The notes below the pieces were generated by a model. That model made no database searches. It had not been told where the DNA came from and was given only the letters and a program-made list of their open reading frames with translations. A DNA stretch of 64,000 bases from Paenibacillus monticola (GTDB lineage: Bacteria; Bacillota; Bacilli; Paenibacillales; Paenibacillaceae): assembly GCF_009664975.1 (NCBI RefSeq), contig NZ_WJXB01000014.1:124001-188000 (forward strand), given 5' to 3'. Of the stretch, positions 1 to 8,297 are shown piece by piece. The translations under genes were made by a program, and so were the position numbers. Each line of letters starts with the position of its first letter. Position 1 is the first letter of the stretch.

Positions 1-387
1 GCTTTTTTTGTATATGGTTGGTTCTTTTCCTTTCACTCCTTTGGGGCCGTATTCTGGATCATTCAGACACTCATTGTTGTAGCGCTCTTTGTATCTGATT
101 ATGTCGTAGGAGCATGGGGCATCAAGAAGTTCGGTGGCTCGCGTGCTTCCGTCATTGGCAGTACAATTGGCTTAATCTTCGGTCCGTTCGTCATTCCGGC
201 GTTTGGTCTGATCCTCGGTCCGTTCATAGGCGCTTTTGTGGGCGAATTAATAGCGGGTTCTAATCCAGGTAAAGCTGCCAAGGTGAGTGTGGGCTCATTG
301 CTGGGCTTGTTTAGCAGTACTGTGGTCAAAATCGTACTGCAAGTAGTGATGGTCGTCCTCTTCTTTATCTGGATCGGCCGGTATTAA
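1..387 (+). CDS. DUF456 family membrane protein (5' truncated)
   Basis: The reading frame is open from base 1 to a TAA at 385-387 and gives 128 C-terminal residues; the start lies outside the window. The product is very hydrophobic, with Gly-rich membrane stretches (GLIFGPF, GLILGPFIGAFVGE) and a conserved-looking GAWGIKKFGGSRAS segment. This fits the DUF456 family (YqgC-like in Bacillus), small integral membrane proteins of unknown function. The next gene starts 26 bases downstream with no terminator between, so the two may be co-transcribed. Family assignment is by recall of the pattern, not by a search. Confidence 0.75.
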   Translation, partial: AFFVYGWFFSFHSFGAVFWIIQTLIVVALFVSDYVVGAWGIKKFGGSRASVIGSTIGLIFGPFVIPAFGLILGPFIGAFVGELIAGSNPGKAAKVSVGSLLGLFSSTVVKIVLQVVMVVLFFIWIGRY

Positions 388-413
388 ATTTACAGTGAAG
401 AAGGCGAAATAGC

Positions 414-2042
414 TTGTCCAAGAAAGAGTCTTTTGTAAAAGGTACGCTTATTCTGGCTGCCGCAGCTTTAGTAGCACGCGTACTCGGGCTTGCCCAGCGC
501 GTTCCGCTGGATCATATCTTCGATGATATCGGAAGAGCCTCGTTCGGGGTCTCCAACAATATTTATTTGATGCTGCTAACTGTAGCGACAGCAGGCATAC
601 CCAGCACCCTCAGTAAAATGGTATCTGAGCGTTATGCCTTGGACCGTCCCGAAGAGGCAAGACAGGTGTATCATGCTGCGCTACTGTTTTCGGTAGCTGC
701 TGGTATTTTCATGACCGCTCTACTGTACTTTGGGGCTCCATTCTACGCAACCCATATCGCAGATGTTCCTGAAGCGGCGATGGCAGTCAGAGCCATTGCA
801 CCTGCACTGCTGCTGTTTCCTGCCATTGCGATGATGCGCGGCTATTTTCAGGGTCGCAATAATATGATGGCTGGTGGTATATCGCAGATCGTGGAACAAG
901 TTGCCCGCGTATTTACTGCCATTCTTATTGCTTTTATTTTGCTGCAGCAAGGCTACAGTAATACGACTCTTGCAGCTGGTGCATCCTTTGGTAGTGTATT
1001 AGGCAGTATTGCCGCGTTTGGTATAATGATTTATTTTGCAGTAAAACTGCGTCGGCAAGATAAGGAACAAGGGTTGAATTATGATTCTGCACAAAAAATG
1101 CCTATGTGGTCTATTTACAAAGATATTTTCACATTATCTATTCCGATCGTACTCTCATCTCTTACGATTCCTGTAGTGAATGTTATTGATACCTCGCTGG
1201 CAGTTCCGCTGTTAATCGACCAGATTGGGCGGGCTGATGCAACGGCAGCGCTTGGTATTCTAACCACGCGGGCTCAGAGTGTGGCGGGTATACCTCCTGT
1301 CCTGGCTATTGCGCTTGGCACTTCGCTGATTCCGATAATATCAGCTGCCTTTGCCCGTCGTGACGAGGTTCATCTCAAACGACAAATTACACTGGCCTTA
1401 CGCATTTCTATTTTGACAGGAATGCCGATTGTAATTGCACTGTCTGTGGCTGCATACTCTGTCAATGGTCTCCTGTTTAGCGGATTGGGAGGCAGCGGAA
1501 TCGTAGCCATGTTGACTATTGGAACTATATTTCAAATAACAATGATGACGACCAACTCGATCCTATTGGGTATGGGGAAGTCACGCATTTCCATGTATTA
1601 TGTGCTAGCCGGTATTATTGTTAAACTTATAGCGAGTTTCTTCTTAAGTAAGGTGTTTGGTATTTACGGAATTATTGGAGCGACGGCTCTGTGCTTCGTA
1701 GTTATTACCTTGCTTAATCTACGTATGCTGAAATCGATCGTGCCTTTTGAGATCATGGGTAAACGCTGGGGTGGCTTCGCTGTTGCGGTATTAGCATCTG
1801 CCGGGATTGGTTATGGCCTTAACGAAGCTGGCATTATGATGACACATCTGATGCCTGCGCGCGTAGCGTTTCTCATCACTTGTCTTGTGGTGGGAGTGGC
1901 GGTCGTGGTTATCTATCTGGTGCTGCTTATTGTGTTGGGTGTACTTAGTAAACAAGAGGTTGCTAGTTATCCACGTGCGCTGCAAAAGCTGTTGAAACCC
2001 CTTATGAAGCTGCAGCCTGAACGTGTTCGGGCACGAGAATAA
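414..2042 (+). CDS. Polysaccharide biosynthesis / lipid II flippase-like protein (MurJ/YtgP/SpoVB type)
   Basis: This 542-residue, almost wholly hydrophobic protein has about 14 predicted membrane segments. It begins with the short basic lead and 'KGTLILAAAALVARVLG' typical of the MurJ/SpoVB branch of the MOP flippase superfamily. Such proteins move undecaprenyl-linked precursors (lipid II or other polyprenyl saccharides) across the membrane. Length matches Bacillus YtgP (about 544 residues), which acts as a MurJ; SpoVB is slightly shorter. The start is TTG at 414, preceded by an AAGAAGG-like ribosome site. A basic C-terminal tail follows the last helix. Whether it is the vegetative flippase or a SpoVB paralogue cannot be decided here. 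Confidence 0.85.
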   Translation: MSKKESFVKGTLILAAAALVARVLGLAQRVPLDHIFDDIGRASFGVSNNIYLMLLTVATAGIPSTLSKMVSERYALDRPEEARQVYHAALLFSVAAGIFMTALLYFGAPFYATHIADVPEAAMAVRAIAPALLLFPAIAMMRGYFQGRNNMMAGGISQIVEQVARVFTAILIAFILLQQGYSNTTLAAGASFGSVLGSIAAFGIMIYFAVKLRRQDKEQGLNYDSAQKMPMWSIYKDIFTLSIPIVLSSLTIPVVNVIDTSLAVPLLIDQIGRADATAALGILTTRAQSVAGIPPVLAIALGTSLIPIISAAFARRDEVHLKRQITLALRISILTGMPIVIALSVAAYSVNGLLFSGLGGSGIVAMLTIGTIFQITMMTTNSILLGMGKSRISMYYVLAGIIVKLIASFFLSKVFGIYGIIGATALCFVVITLLNLRMLKSIVPFEIMGKRWGGFAVAVLASAGIGYGLNEAGIMMTHLMPARVAFLITCLVVGVAVVVIYLVLLIVLGVLSKQEVASYPRALQKLLKPLMKLQPERVRARE

Positions 2043-2120
2043 GTTGACTTCCGTTATACATTTTGCTTCACTTAAGAGGACAGGAAATAGACTGCTAAAG
2101 AAGAAGGGACTGGATAATGC

Positions 2121-2465
2121 ATGGATAAGATTAGTTCTCCCGCTGAATTTCAGGTAGCTACTCAATCCCCCCGTCTAACGGTGGCGGTATTTAAAGCGGA
2201 TTGGTGCTCTGATTGTAAATTTATGGATCCCTTTATGCCTGAGCTTGAGCAGAATTACACAGGCCGTCTTACCTTGGTTGAAGTTGATATTGACGCTGTT
2301 GGAGATGTCAGTCAGGAACAGAATATTCTAGGTATTCCCAGTTTTGTAGCCTATACAGACGGGCGGGAGCTTGTCAGATTCGTCAACAAGCTGCGTAAAT
2401 CCCGTGAAGAGATTGAGAATTTCCTGAACACCGCGCTTGATGTTTACCAGAGCATTCACAAATAA
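2121..2465 (+). CDS. Thioredoxin-like protein (YtpP type)
   Basis: A 114-residue thioredoxin-fold protein with the active-site motif WCSDC (around residues 33-37) in place of the classical WCGPC of TrxA encoded later in the window. The cis-Pro loop is visible as GIPSF. It carries no signal peptide, so it is cytoplasmic. Length and CxDC-type site resemble Bacillus YtpP, a thioredoxin-like protein linked to thiol redox balance. It lies 78 bases after the flippase gene and ends directly before a strong terminator. The ATG at 2121 is used because the upstream ATG at 2115 is followed at once by a stop. Confidence 0.8.
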   Translation: MDKISSPAEFQVATQSPRLTVAVFKADWCSDCKFMDPFMPELEQNYTGRLTLVEVDIDAVGDVSQEQNILGIPSFVAYTDGRELVRFVNKLRKSREEIENFLNTALDVYQSIHK

Positions 2466-2473
2466 ATTGAATT

Positions 2474-2514
2474 ACACCGCTTTCGCCCGTTAGAGCAAAA
2501 GCGGTGTTTTTTTT
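2474..2514 (+). terminator. Rho-independent terminator after the thioredoxin-like gene
   Basis: The arms ACACCGCTTT and AAAGCGGTGT (with the adjacent A-T extension) form a stem around a short loop and are followed by a run of eight T. This closes the flippase/thioredoxin unit. Confidence 0.9.
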
Positions 2515-2568
2515 GAAATATAAGAATGTATATGCTTCACGCAATAATTTATCCTTATATTTCTCGAA

Positions 2569-2609
2569 GAAACGGGTACCGTCCATATAAAGGACGGCGA
2601 AGCCGTTTC
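2569..2609 (+). repeat. Nested inverted repeat upstream of ctaA
   Basis: Outer arms GAAACGG (2569-2575) and CCGTTTC (2603-2609) enclose inner arms CCGTCC (2579-2584) and GGACGG (2592-2597), with a 7-base AT-rich loop. There is no following T-tract, so it is not a normal terminator. It sits between the preceding terminator and the TATAAT at 2641-2646. It could be a transcribed hairpin from an upstream promoter or a protein site; its function is unknown. Confidence 0.5.
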
Positions 2610-2678
2610 ATCTTGAACCACAGCTCGTGCCTGTTTCGGTTATAATAGGAACAAATCATGTTACAGCGGGTGATAACA

Positions 2679-3608
2679 ATGACAATGAATCAGTTGAAAT
2701 GGCTTAGCTACGCGACCTGTCTCATCATGTTCCTGGCTTTGCTGGGAGGAGCGATTGTAACCAAGACGGGCTCAGGATTAGAATGTGGAAATGAATGGCC
2801 ACTTTGTCACGGAAAGCTGGTTCCGGCTTATACCTTAGGTTCAATGATTGAATACACACACCGCTTGTTCAGCGGGCTGGCAGGTTTATTGTCTCTTGCT
2901 TCGGCGGTAGCCTTTTGGCGTTATGCGCGTAAGCGGCGCGATTTACGGGTTTATTCCATCCTGACATTGTTATTTGTAGTAGTCCAGGCAGGTATGGGAG
3001 CGCTTGCAGTGGTCAAATCCCAATCAGCTGCTGTAATGGCGTTGCATATGGGGTTTTCTTTGATTGCTTTTGCGAGTGCGCTGATGCTGGCGCTTGGAAC
3101 GAAAAGAATGCAGGACGCTGGAGAACACGATAATCGTGTCACCAGAGTGCCAGTAAGTCCTGTTTTCCGCAACTTAACGTGGATTACGGCGTTATATTCT
3201 TATATCGTTGTCTATATCGGGGCTTATGTAAGCCACACGAGTTCACAGGGCGGGTGCTTTGGTTGGCCTCTATGCAACGGAGAATGGGTACCGGAGCTTT
3301 CTGGTGGAGTGGGTATTGTATTTATGCACCGTATTGCTGCCATGCTGTTATTCGTTATGACTGCGGTGCTTGGACATTTGGCCTTTTGGAAACATAAAGA
3401 TCATCCGGAACTGAGAACTTTAGGCGTCTGTGCTGTGCTGTTATGTCTGATGCAGGTACTTAGCGGTGCTGCTGTTGTCTATACCTTATATAACGAGCGA
3501 TTGTATATTTTTGCGGCCTTGGCTCATATTTTGCTCATTGCCGGATTATTCGGAGTTCTATGTTATATGAGTGTCCGTGTATGGCAATTAGGTAGAAGTG
3601 AGAAGTAA
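2679..3608 (+). CDS. ctaA: Heme A synthase, CtaA/COX15 family
   Basis: A membrane oxygenase that converts heme O to heme A for aa3-type terminal oxidases. The protein has about eight membrane helices in two homologous halves. Each half shows paired conserved histidines (EYTHRLFSG, ALHMGFS; FMHRIAAM, LAHILLIAG) and a cysteine pair (GLECGNEWPLC; GGCFGWPLC), as in Bacillus CtaA. Length is 309 residues. An in-frame ATG exists at 2658, but a TATAAT at 2641-2646 would place the transcript start near 2653. The ATG at 2679, behind a GGGTGAT site, is therefore preferred. The cytochrome oxidase genes it serves are not in this window. Confidence 0.9.
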   Translation: MTMNQLKWLSYATCLIMFLALLGGAIVTKTGSGLECGNEWPLCHGKLVPAYTLGSMIEYTHRLFSGLAGLLSLASAVAFWRYARKRRDLRVYSILTLLFVVVQAGMGALAVVKSQSAAVMALHMGFSLIAFASALMLALGTKRMQDAGEHDNRVTRVPVSPVFRNLTWITALYSYIVVYIGAYVSHTSSQGGCFGWPLCNGEWVPELSGGVGIVFMHRIAAMLLFVMTAVLGHLAFWKHKDHPELRTLGVCAVLLCLMQVLSGAAVVYTLYNERLYIFAALAHILLIAGLFGVLCYMSVRVWQLGRSEK

Positions 3609-3684
3609 TCTTATTGATCAAGATATGCTGACAGGCCATTTTGGATAGGACATGGATAGAGTCGGTTGGAGGAGGAACAATAGT

Positions 3685-5457
3685 TTGGGATACGGTAATT
3701 TACGTCAATGGATAGAACAACTACGGAAGGATAAAGATCTTGCTGTGATCGACACACCAGTTGATCCTTATCTGGAGCTGGCAGAGATTCATCGGCGTGT
3801 GATCCAGGAAGAAGGACCTGCCCTATTGTTCACCAATGTAAAAGGGACCCCCTTTCCCGTTGTGACTAATTTATTCGGAACGGCTCGTAGAGTAGATCAA
3901 GCGTTCGGGTCCCGTCCAGAACAGTTGATAAAATCGATGATGGGCGCGGTAGAAACACTACTGCCGCCTACATTCAGTGGTGTCTGGAAAGAAAAAGGAA
4001 TGCTGTTTGATCTGCTGAAGATTGGGATCAAACAGGTTCCACAGGGTGAAGCGCCTGTGCTGGGCATATGTCGGAGTGCAGACCCACTGAAGGAGCTGCC
4101 GCGAGTAACGAGTTGGCAGGAGGACGGCGGACCGTTCATTACGCTTCCGCTTGTATACTCGGAGAGTCCCTCCAATCCGAAGGATAATAATCTGGGTATG
4201 TACCGGATTCAAATTTATGATGACAGTACCACCGGTATTCATTGGCAAATACATAAGGGGGGCGGATTCCACCATCATGAAGCTGAATTGCGCGAAGAGC
4301 CGTTGCCGGTTTCTGTCTTTATCGGCGGTCCTCCAGCTTTGATTGCGTCAGCTATCGCCCCCGTACCTGAGCATATGTCTGAACTGCTGTTGGCCTCCAT
4401 ACTACTGGGCGGCAAGCTGCCGATGGTCAAGGACCCGATGGGTGGGCATCACATTCCCGCTGAGGTTGAATTTGCCATTCGCGGATTGGTTCCCCCGCAT
4501 GAGCGGCGCATGGAAGGACCTTTCGGTGATCATTACGGCTATTATTCATTAAAGCATGATTTTCCTGTGATGCATGTGCAACGAATGTGGCATCGCAAGG
4601 ATGCGATCTATCCAGCGACTATTGTTGGCAAGCCGCGCCAGGAGGATTATTATTTAGGTGATTTCTTGCAACGACTGCTCGCCCCCGCGTTTCCTTTGGT
4701 AATGCCATCCGTCCGCTCCTTGTGGGCCTACTCGGAATCAGGCTCGCATACGTTGGCCTCGGCAGTTGTGCGCGAAAGTTATTCACGCGAAGCGCTGGTA
4801 TCGGCCTTCCGTATTCTTGGGGAAGGCCAGCTCTCGTTAACCAAATTCCTGTTATTAACCAATGAACCAGTCGATCTTACGGATTTCCCTAAATTATTGG
4901 AGAAGGTGCTGGAGCGGTTTAACCCTGCAGTCGATCTGTTTGTATTCAATCAGACCTCGCAGGATACACTTGATTATACAGGTCAGCAGATGAATCGCGG
5001 CAGCAAAGGCGTAATGATGGGAATCGGCAGTCCGATTCGGGATTTACCCCGCAGCTATGAAGAAGGGCTCCTTTCCGGTATCCAGGATGCAATTCCTTAT
5101 TGCGGTGGTTGTTTAACTGTTTCTGGAGCATCCTATGTAGAGGACCCGGAACTGCCTTCGCGGCTTGTAGCTTCACTGCACGAGGCGGATACCGCTTGGC
5201 CCCTGGTCATTCTGGTGGACAATGCTGCAGAAACGGTTCGCACGCAGACCACCTTTCTCTGGAGCGTGTTCACTCGTTTCAATCCGGCTACAGACATTTA
5301 TGCCGAATCTGAGGTGAAGAATCACCATATCGGCTATAAACTGCCAATTGTAATCGATGCCCGGATGAAGCCGGGATATCCAGACGAGCTGTTCGCGAGC
5401 GAGGATATCATAGAGCGGGTCGACCGTAATTGGAAACACTACTTCAGGGAAGTATAA
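3685..5457 (+). CDS. UbiD family decarboxylase (possibly menaquinone pathway)
   Basis: A 590-residue UbiD-fold protein, the prenylated-FMN-dependent decarboxylase family. Typical UbiD stretches are visible: NNLGMYRIQIYD, TGIHWQIHKGGG, and the acidic active-site region ERRMEGPFGDHYGYYS. It is longer than phenolic-acid decarboxylases (about 470) and close to the 'menaquinone biosynthesis decarboxylase' branch (about 600). With an MqnE gene 6 kb away, a role in the futalosine menaquinone route is a reasonable inference, not shown. An ATG at 3652 extends the frame, but the strong GGAGGAGG at 3668-3675 lies inside that extension and is 9 bases from TTG 3685, so the TTG is taken as start. Confidence 0.82.
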   Translation: MGYGNLRQWIEQLRKDKDLAVIDTPVDPYLELAEIHRRVIQEEGPALLFTNVKGTPFPVVTNLFGTARRVDQAFGSRPEQLIKSMMGAVETLLPPTFSGVWKEKGMLFDLLKIGIKQVPQGEAPVLGICRSADPLKELPRVTSWQEDGGPFITLPLVYSESPSNPKDNNLGMYRIQIYDDSTTGIHWQIHKGGGFHHHEAELREEPLPVSVFIGGPPALIASAIAPVPEHMSELLLASILLGGKLPMVKDPMGGHHIPAEVEFAIRGLVPPHERRMEGPFGDHYGYYSLKHDFPVMHVQRMWHRKDAIYPATIVGKPRQEDYYLGDFLQRLLAPAFPLVMPSVRSLWAYSESGSHTLASAVVRESYSREALVSAFRILGEGQLSLTKFLLLTNEPVDLTDFPKLLEKVLERFNPAVDLFVFNQTSQDTLDYTGQQMNRGSKGVMMGIGSPIRDLPRSYEEGLLSGIQDAIPYCGGCLTVSGASYVEDPELPSRLVASLHEADTAWPLVILVDNAAETVRTQTTFLWSVFTRFNPATDIYAESEVKNHHIGYKLPIVIDARMKPGYPDELFASEDIIERVDRNWKHYFREV

Positions 5458-5484
5458 TCTCTATATAACTTTAGGAGGATGGCT

Positions 5485-6195
5485 ATGCTGCGAATATTAC
5501 TCGGGGAGCCGCCCCGCAAGAACAGTGGTGTGCTTGCTGAAGCTATGGACAACATGGCCAAAATCGCGGCACTGCTGCGTAAGGAAATGAGCACGCATGA
5601 GGATCGTGACCATGAGTTCCGCAAGCTCGAGGTTTGGACACGAGGGCTAATCTCTTCTTTGGATGAACTGGAGCAAAGCTGGTTCGCAGCGGCTTTTTAT
5701 CGGAAATTAGTAATTGCCGGATATATGGACGATATGTCGACTATGGAGCAGGGCGAATATGCACGGTATGTTTATTTTTATAAAAATGGGTTTATACGTA
5801 TATTCTCTCTGCTGGACAAGTTCGGGACGGTGCTGAATAGTTTGTATGATCTCAATACCTCCAAAGTTAAAGCGCACTTCTCCTATTTCACGGTCTTACG
5901 GCAATTTCATTCCCAGAAAGAGCACACAGTGCTTGCTGATCAGCTCGAGAATATTAAGAATGCCTATCGAGAACCACTGGAGAACCTGCGCAAGCGCCGG
6001 AATGCGGAAATTCACTATATGAATTCCGAAATGCAGGATGATCTATGGCAGCGGCACCAAGGATTGCATGACAAAATACATCTTGAGGATCTGGACAGCC
6101 ATCTTGAGGATTTGCGGCAAGGGCTGGAGATGGTCTGTAAATCTTTAAGTGTGGCTTTCAGGTACAGCAATGAGCAATGGCATAAGAATCAGTAA
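5485..6195 (+). CDS. Cthe_2314-type HEPN domain protein
   Basis: A 236-residue, mainly helical protein. Near residues 172-177 (RNAEIH) it carries the R-x4-H signature of HEPN domains, in a context resembling the HEPN_Cthe2314 family. HEPN folds are often RNases or toxin-system parts; the role of this subfamily is not known to me. It has no signal peptide or membrane segment. The gene follows the UbiD gene by 27 bases and is probably co-transcribed. The start is set at ATG 5485, 6 bases behind AGGAGG; the ATG at 5479 abuts the same site with no spacing. Confidence 0.7.
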   Translation: MLRILLGEPPRKNSGVLAEAMDNMAKIAALLRKEMSTHEDRDHEFRKLEVWTRGLISSLDELEQSWFAAAFYRKLVIAGYMDDMSTMEQGEYARYVYFYKNGFIRIFSLLDKFGTVLNSLYDLNTSKVKAHFSYFTVLRQFHSQKEHTVLADQLENIKNAYREPLENLRKRRNAEIHYMNSEMQDDLWQRHQGLHDKIHLEDLDSHLEDLRQGLEMVCKSLSVAFRYSNEQWHKNQ

Positions 6196-6234
6196 AATCT
6201 AAGATCATGTCCAGTTACGTACAGCAAGTTCTCT

Positions 6235-6263
6235 TTGACAAAAATCCTTAAACTTACTATACT
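6235..6263 (+). promoter_or_regulatory. SigA-type promoter of metNPQ
   Basis: TTGACA (6235-6240), a 17-base spacer and TATACT (6258-6263) form a near-consensus vegetative promoter. Initiation near 6270 would place the complete S-box aptamer and its terminator in the 5' leader. Confidence 0.85.
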
Positions 6264-6312
6264 TATGGTTGCATTGTAACTTCACATTCCATGACATTAA
6301 TTTCATATCTAT

Positions 6313-6455
6313 ATCTTATCGAGAGCGGCGGAGGGATAGGCCCGATGAAGCCCGGCAACCGATTTATATTCAGTCTGTTTAAGCGGCTCTATATAAATGT
6401 CATGGTGCTAATTCCTACAATAGCCGCTACTTTTGCGGTCATTGGCAGATGAGAA
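6313..6455 (+). promoter_or_regulatory. SAM riboswitch (S-box) controlling metNPQ
   Basis: The leader contains the hallmark S-box core: CTTATCGAGAG, GGCGGAGGGA, GCCCGATGAAGCCCGGCAAC and a distal TGGTGCTAATTCC, closed by a P1 helix between CTTATC (6315-6320) and GATGAG (6448-6453). SAM-I aptamers bind S-adenosylmethionine and promote termination, so the importer is expressed when SAM is low. The terminator 25 bases downstream fits transcriptional attenuation. Confidence 0.95.
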
Positions 6456-6478
6456 GGCATTGTCTATACACGCACAGG

Positions 6479-6517
6479 GCCTCTTGCGATCTGCATCCGA
6501 TCGTACGAGGTCTTTTT
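6479..6517 (+). terminator. S-box expression-platform terminator
   Basis: CCTCTTGCGATC and GATCGTACGAGG pair with one wobble and one mismatch, followed by five T. The stem is flanked by a second short complementary pair, GCACAG (6472-6477) and CTGTGC (6518-6523). It sits between the SAM aptamer and the metN ribosome site, so it is most likely conditional. Confidence 0.8.
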
Positions 6518-6551
6518 CTGTGCAGCTACAAACTTTTAGGAGGGTAACAGA

Positions 6552-7568
6552 TTGATAGAGATCAGAGGTCTAACAAAGGTATATGGAAAAGGTGATAAGG
6601 CTGCCACGGCACTTTCCGGACTGAACCTGTCGATCAAAAAAGGTGAAATATTCGGAGTGATAGGTCATTCTGGCGCAGGAAAAAGTACACTGATCCGCTG
6701 CATCAATCTGCTGGAGCGTCCAACGGAAGGAGAAATCTGGGTTGATGGCGTGGAATTAACCAAGCTTAACCGCGGACAGCTGCAGGAGCAGCGGCGTAAG
6801 ATTGGGATGATCTTTCAACACTTTAATCTGCTGTCTTCAGCGACCGTTTATGATAATATTGCCTTCCCACTGCGGCTTACCGGATCTACAAGGCCAGATA
6901 TTGATCTTAAGGTTAAGGATCTGCTAGCCTTGGTAGGGCTTGAAGAACACAGTGATAAATATCCTGCTCAATTATCGGGTGGGCAAAAGCAGCGGGTAGG
7001 TGTAGCCCGGGCGTTAGCCAGTGACCCGGATGTGCTGCTCTGCGATGAAGCCACCTCGGCGCTTGATCCACAGACGACAGATTCCATTTTGCGACTGCTG
7101 CTCGACATCAATAAAAGGTTCCATCTGACGATTGTGCTGATTACGCACGAAATGCATGTCATCCAGAGTATTTGTGATCGGGTAGCAGTAATTCATGGCG
7201 GTGGAATTGTTGAAGAGGGTGAAGTGACAGAGGTATTTCTGAAGCCGCAGCATGAGATTACACGTGATTTCATCCGGAGTGAAACGCAAAATGAAGGGCC
7301 GCTACGGGCAGCCATTGAGGCCAAGCAAGGGGAGTATTCTAAAGCAGTGAAGATTACATTCCTTGGGCAAAAAACATATGACTCTACCTTATCACAGGTA
7401 GCTCGTGAGACAGGGGTTAATTTTGCGATTCTGCAAGGAACCATCTCGACACTCAAAGATGTACCCTATGGTCAGCTGATTGTGCGATTCGAGGGACCCG
7501 CTGCAGCCATCGAGATAACGATTGCAGAATTAACGGCCCAAGGTCTTGATGTGGAGGTGATTTCTTAA
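6552..7568 (+). CDS. metN: Methionine ABC transporter ATP-binding protein MetN
   Basis: The 338-residue ATPase of the D/L-methionine importer (MUT family). The sequence shows Walker A GHSGAGKST (around residue 38), the signature LSGGQKQR, Walker B LLCDEATSALD and the switch histidine in LITHEMH. A C-terminal NIL/ACT-like domain (about residues 262-338) is the site of methionine feedback in the family. Translation starts at TTG 6552 behind TTAGGAGGG. The stop codon overlaps the metP start (TAATG), indicating translational coupling. It is controlled by the S-box upstream. Confidence 0.95.
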   Translation: MIEIRGLTKVYGKGDKAATALSGLNLSIKKGEIFGVIGHSGAGKSTLIRCINLLERPTEGEIWVDGVELTKLNRGQLQEQRRKIGMIFQHFNLLSSATVYDNIAFPLRLTGSTRPDIDLKVKDLLALVGLEEHSDKYPAQLSGGQKQRVGVARALASDPDVLLCDEATSALDPQTTDSILRLLLDINKRFHLTIVLITHEMHVIQSICDRVAVIHGGGIVEEGEVTEVFLKPQHEITRDFIRSETQNEGPLRAAIEAKQGEYSKAVKITFLGQKTYDSTLSQVARETGVNFAILQGTISTLKDVPYGQLIVRFEGPAAAIEITIAELTAQGLDVEVIS

Positions 7569-8236
7569 TGGGCAGCTTAAACTTTGCGGATCTGAATTGG
7601 CAAGAAATGCTGGAAGCCACGCTGGCAACAATAAAAATGTTAGCTTATTCCGGATTGTTCACAATTATTCTTGGTTTACCACTCGGAATTGTGTTATATT
7701 TATGGGGCAGATCAAATAGTATAGTTATCAGAGTAATTTACTCGGTATTATCTTTTGTAGTAAACATCCTCCGATCAGTACCATTTATCATTCTGATGGT
7801 AGCTTTGATTCCCTTTAGCAAGTCGATCGTAGGAACATCCATTGGTGTTCTGGGTACGATCCCAGCACTTGTGATTGGTGCTTCGCCTTTCTTAGCCCGT
7901 CTGGTAGAGACGGCACTGCGCGAAGTGGATCGTGGTGTCATTGAGGCAGCACAAGGTATGGGAGCATCGACAAGTCAGATCGTAACACGCGTGCTACTGC
8001 CGGAGGCTCGTCCAGGTCTGTTTGCAGCAGCGACAATTACACTAGTAACTTTAGTCTCCTATACAGCTATGTCGGGTATGGTGGGCGGCGGCGGACTGGG
8101 TGATCTAGCGATCCGTTATGGGTATTACCGCTATCAGAAGGAAGTTATGATTATCTCTGTAGCTCTGATGGTATTGTTAGTACAGTTATTACAAATGGCC
8201 GGTGATCGGCTCGTAAGACATTTTACCCGGAAATAA
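7568..8236 (+). CDS. metP: Methionine ABC transporter permease MetP (MetI)
   Basis: The 222-residue integral membrane permease of the methionine importer, with five or six hydrophobic segments. The EAA-type cytoplasmic loop that docks onto the ATPase is visible as EAAQGMGASTSQIVTRVLLPEARPG. Its ATG overlaps the metN TAA by one base, and a GGAGGTGA ribosome site lies inside the end of metN. It is followed 61 bases later by metQ, as in other Bacillota metNPQ operons. Confidence 0.95.
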   Translation: MGSLNFADLNWQEMLEATLATIKMLAYSGLFTIILGLPLGIVLYLWGRSNSIVIRVIYSVLSFVVNILRSVPFIILMVALIPFSKSIVGTSIGVLGTIPALVIGASPFLARLVETALREVDRGVIEAAQGMGASTSQIVTRVLLPEARPGLFAAATITLVTLVSYTAMSGMVGGGGLGDLAIRYGYYRYQKEVMIISVALMVLLVQLLQMAGDRLVRHFTRK

Positions 8237-8297
8237 GGTACATCCATATAGAGCCTTATTCATACAACAATCATACTGAACTGAGGGGGATTTACAA

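Noticed and set aside
2569..2609. Terminator before ctaA
   Set aside because: The stem is good but no T-run follows, and the previous operon already ends at 2514.
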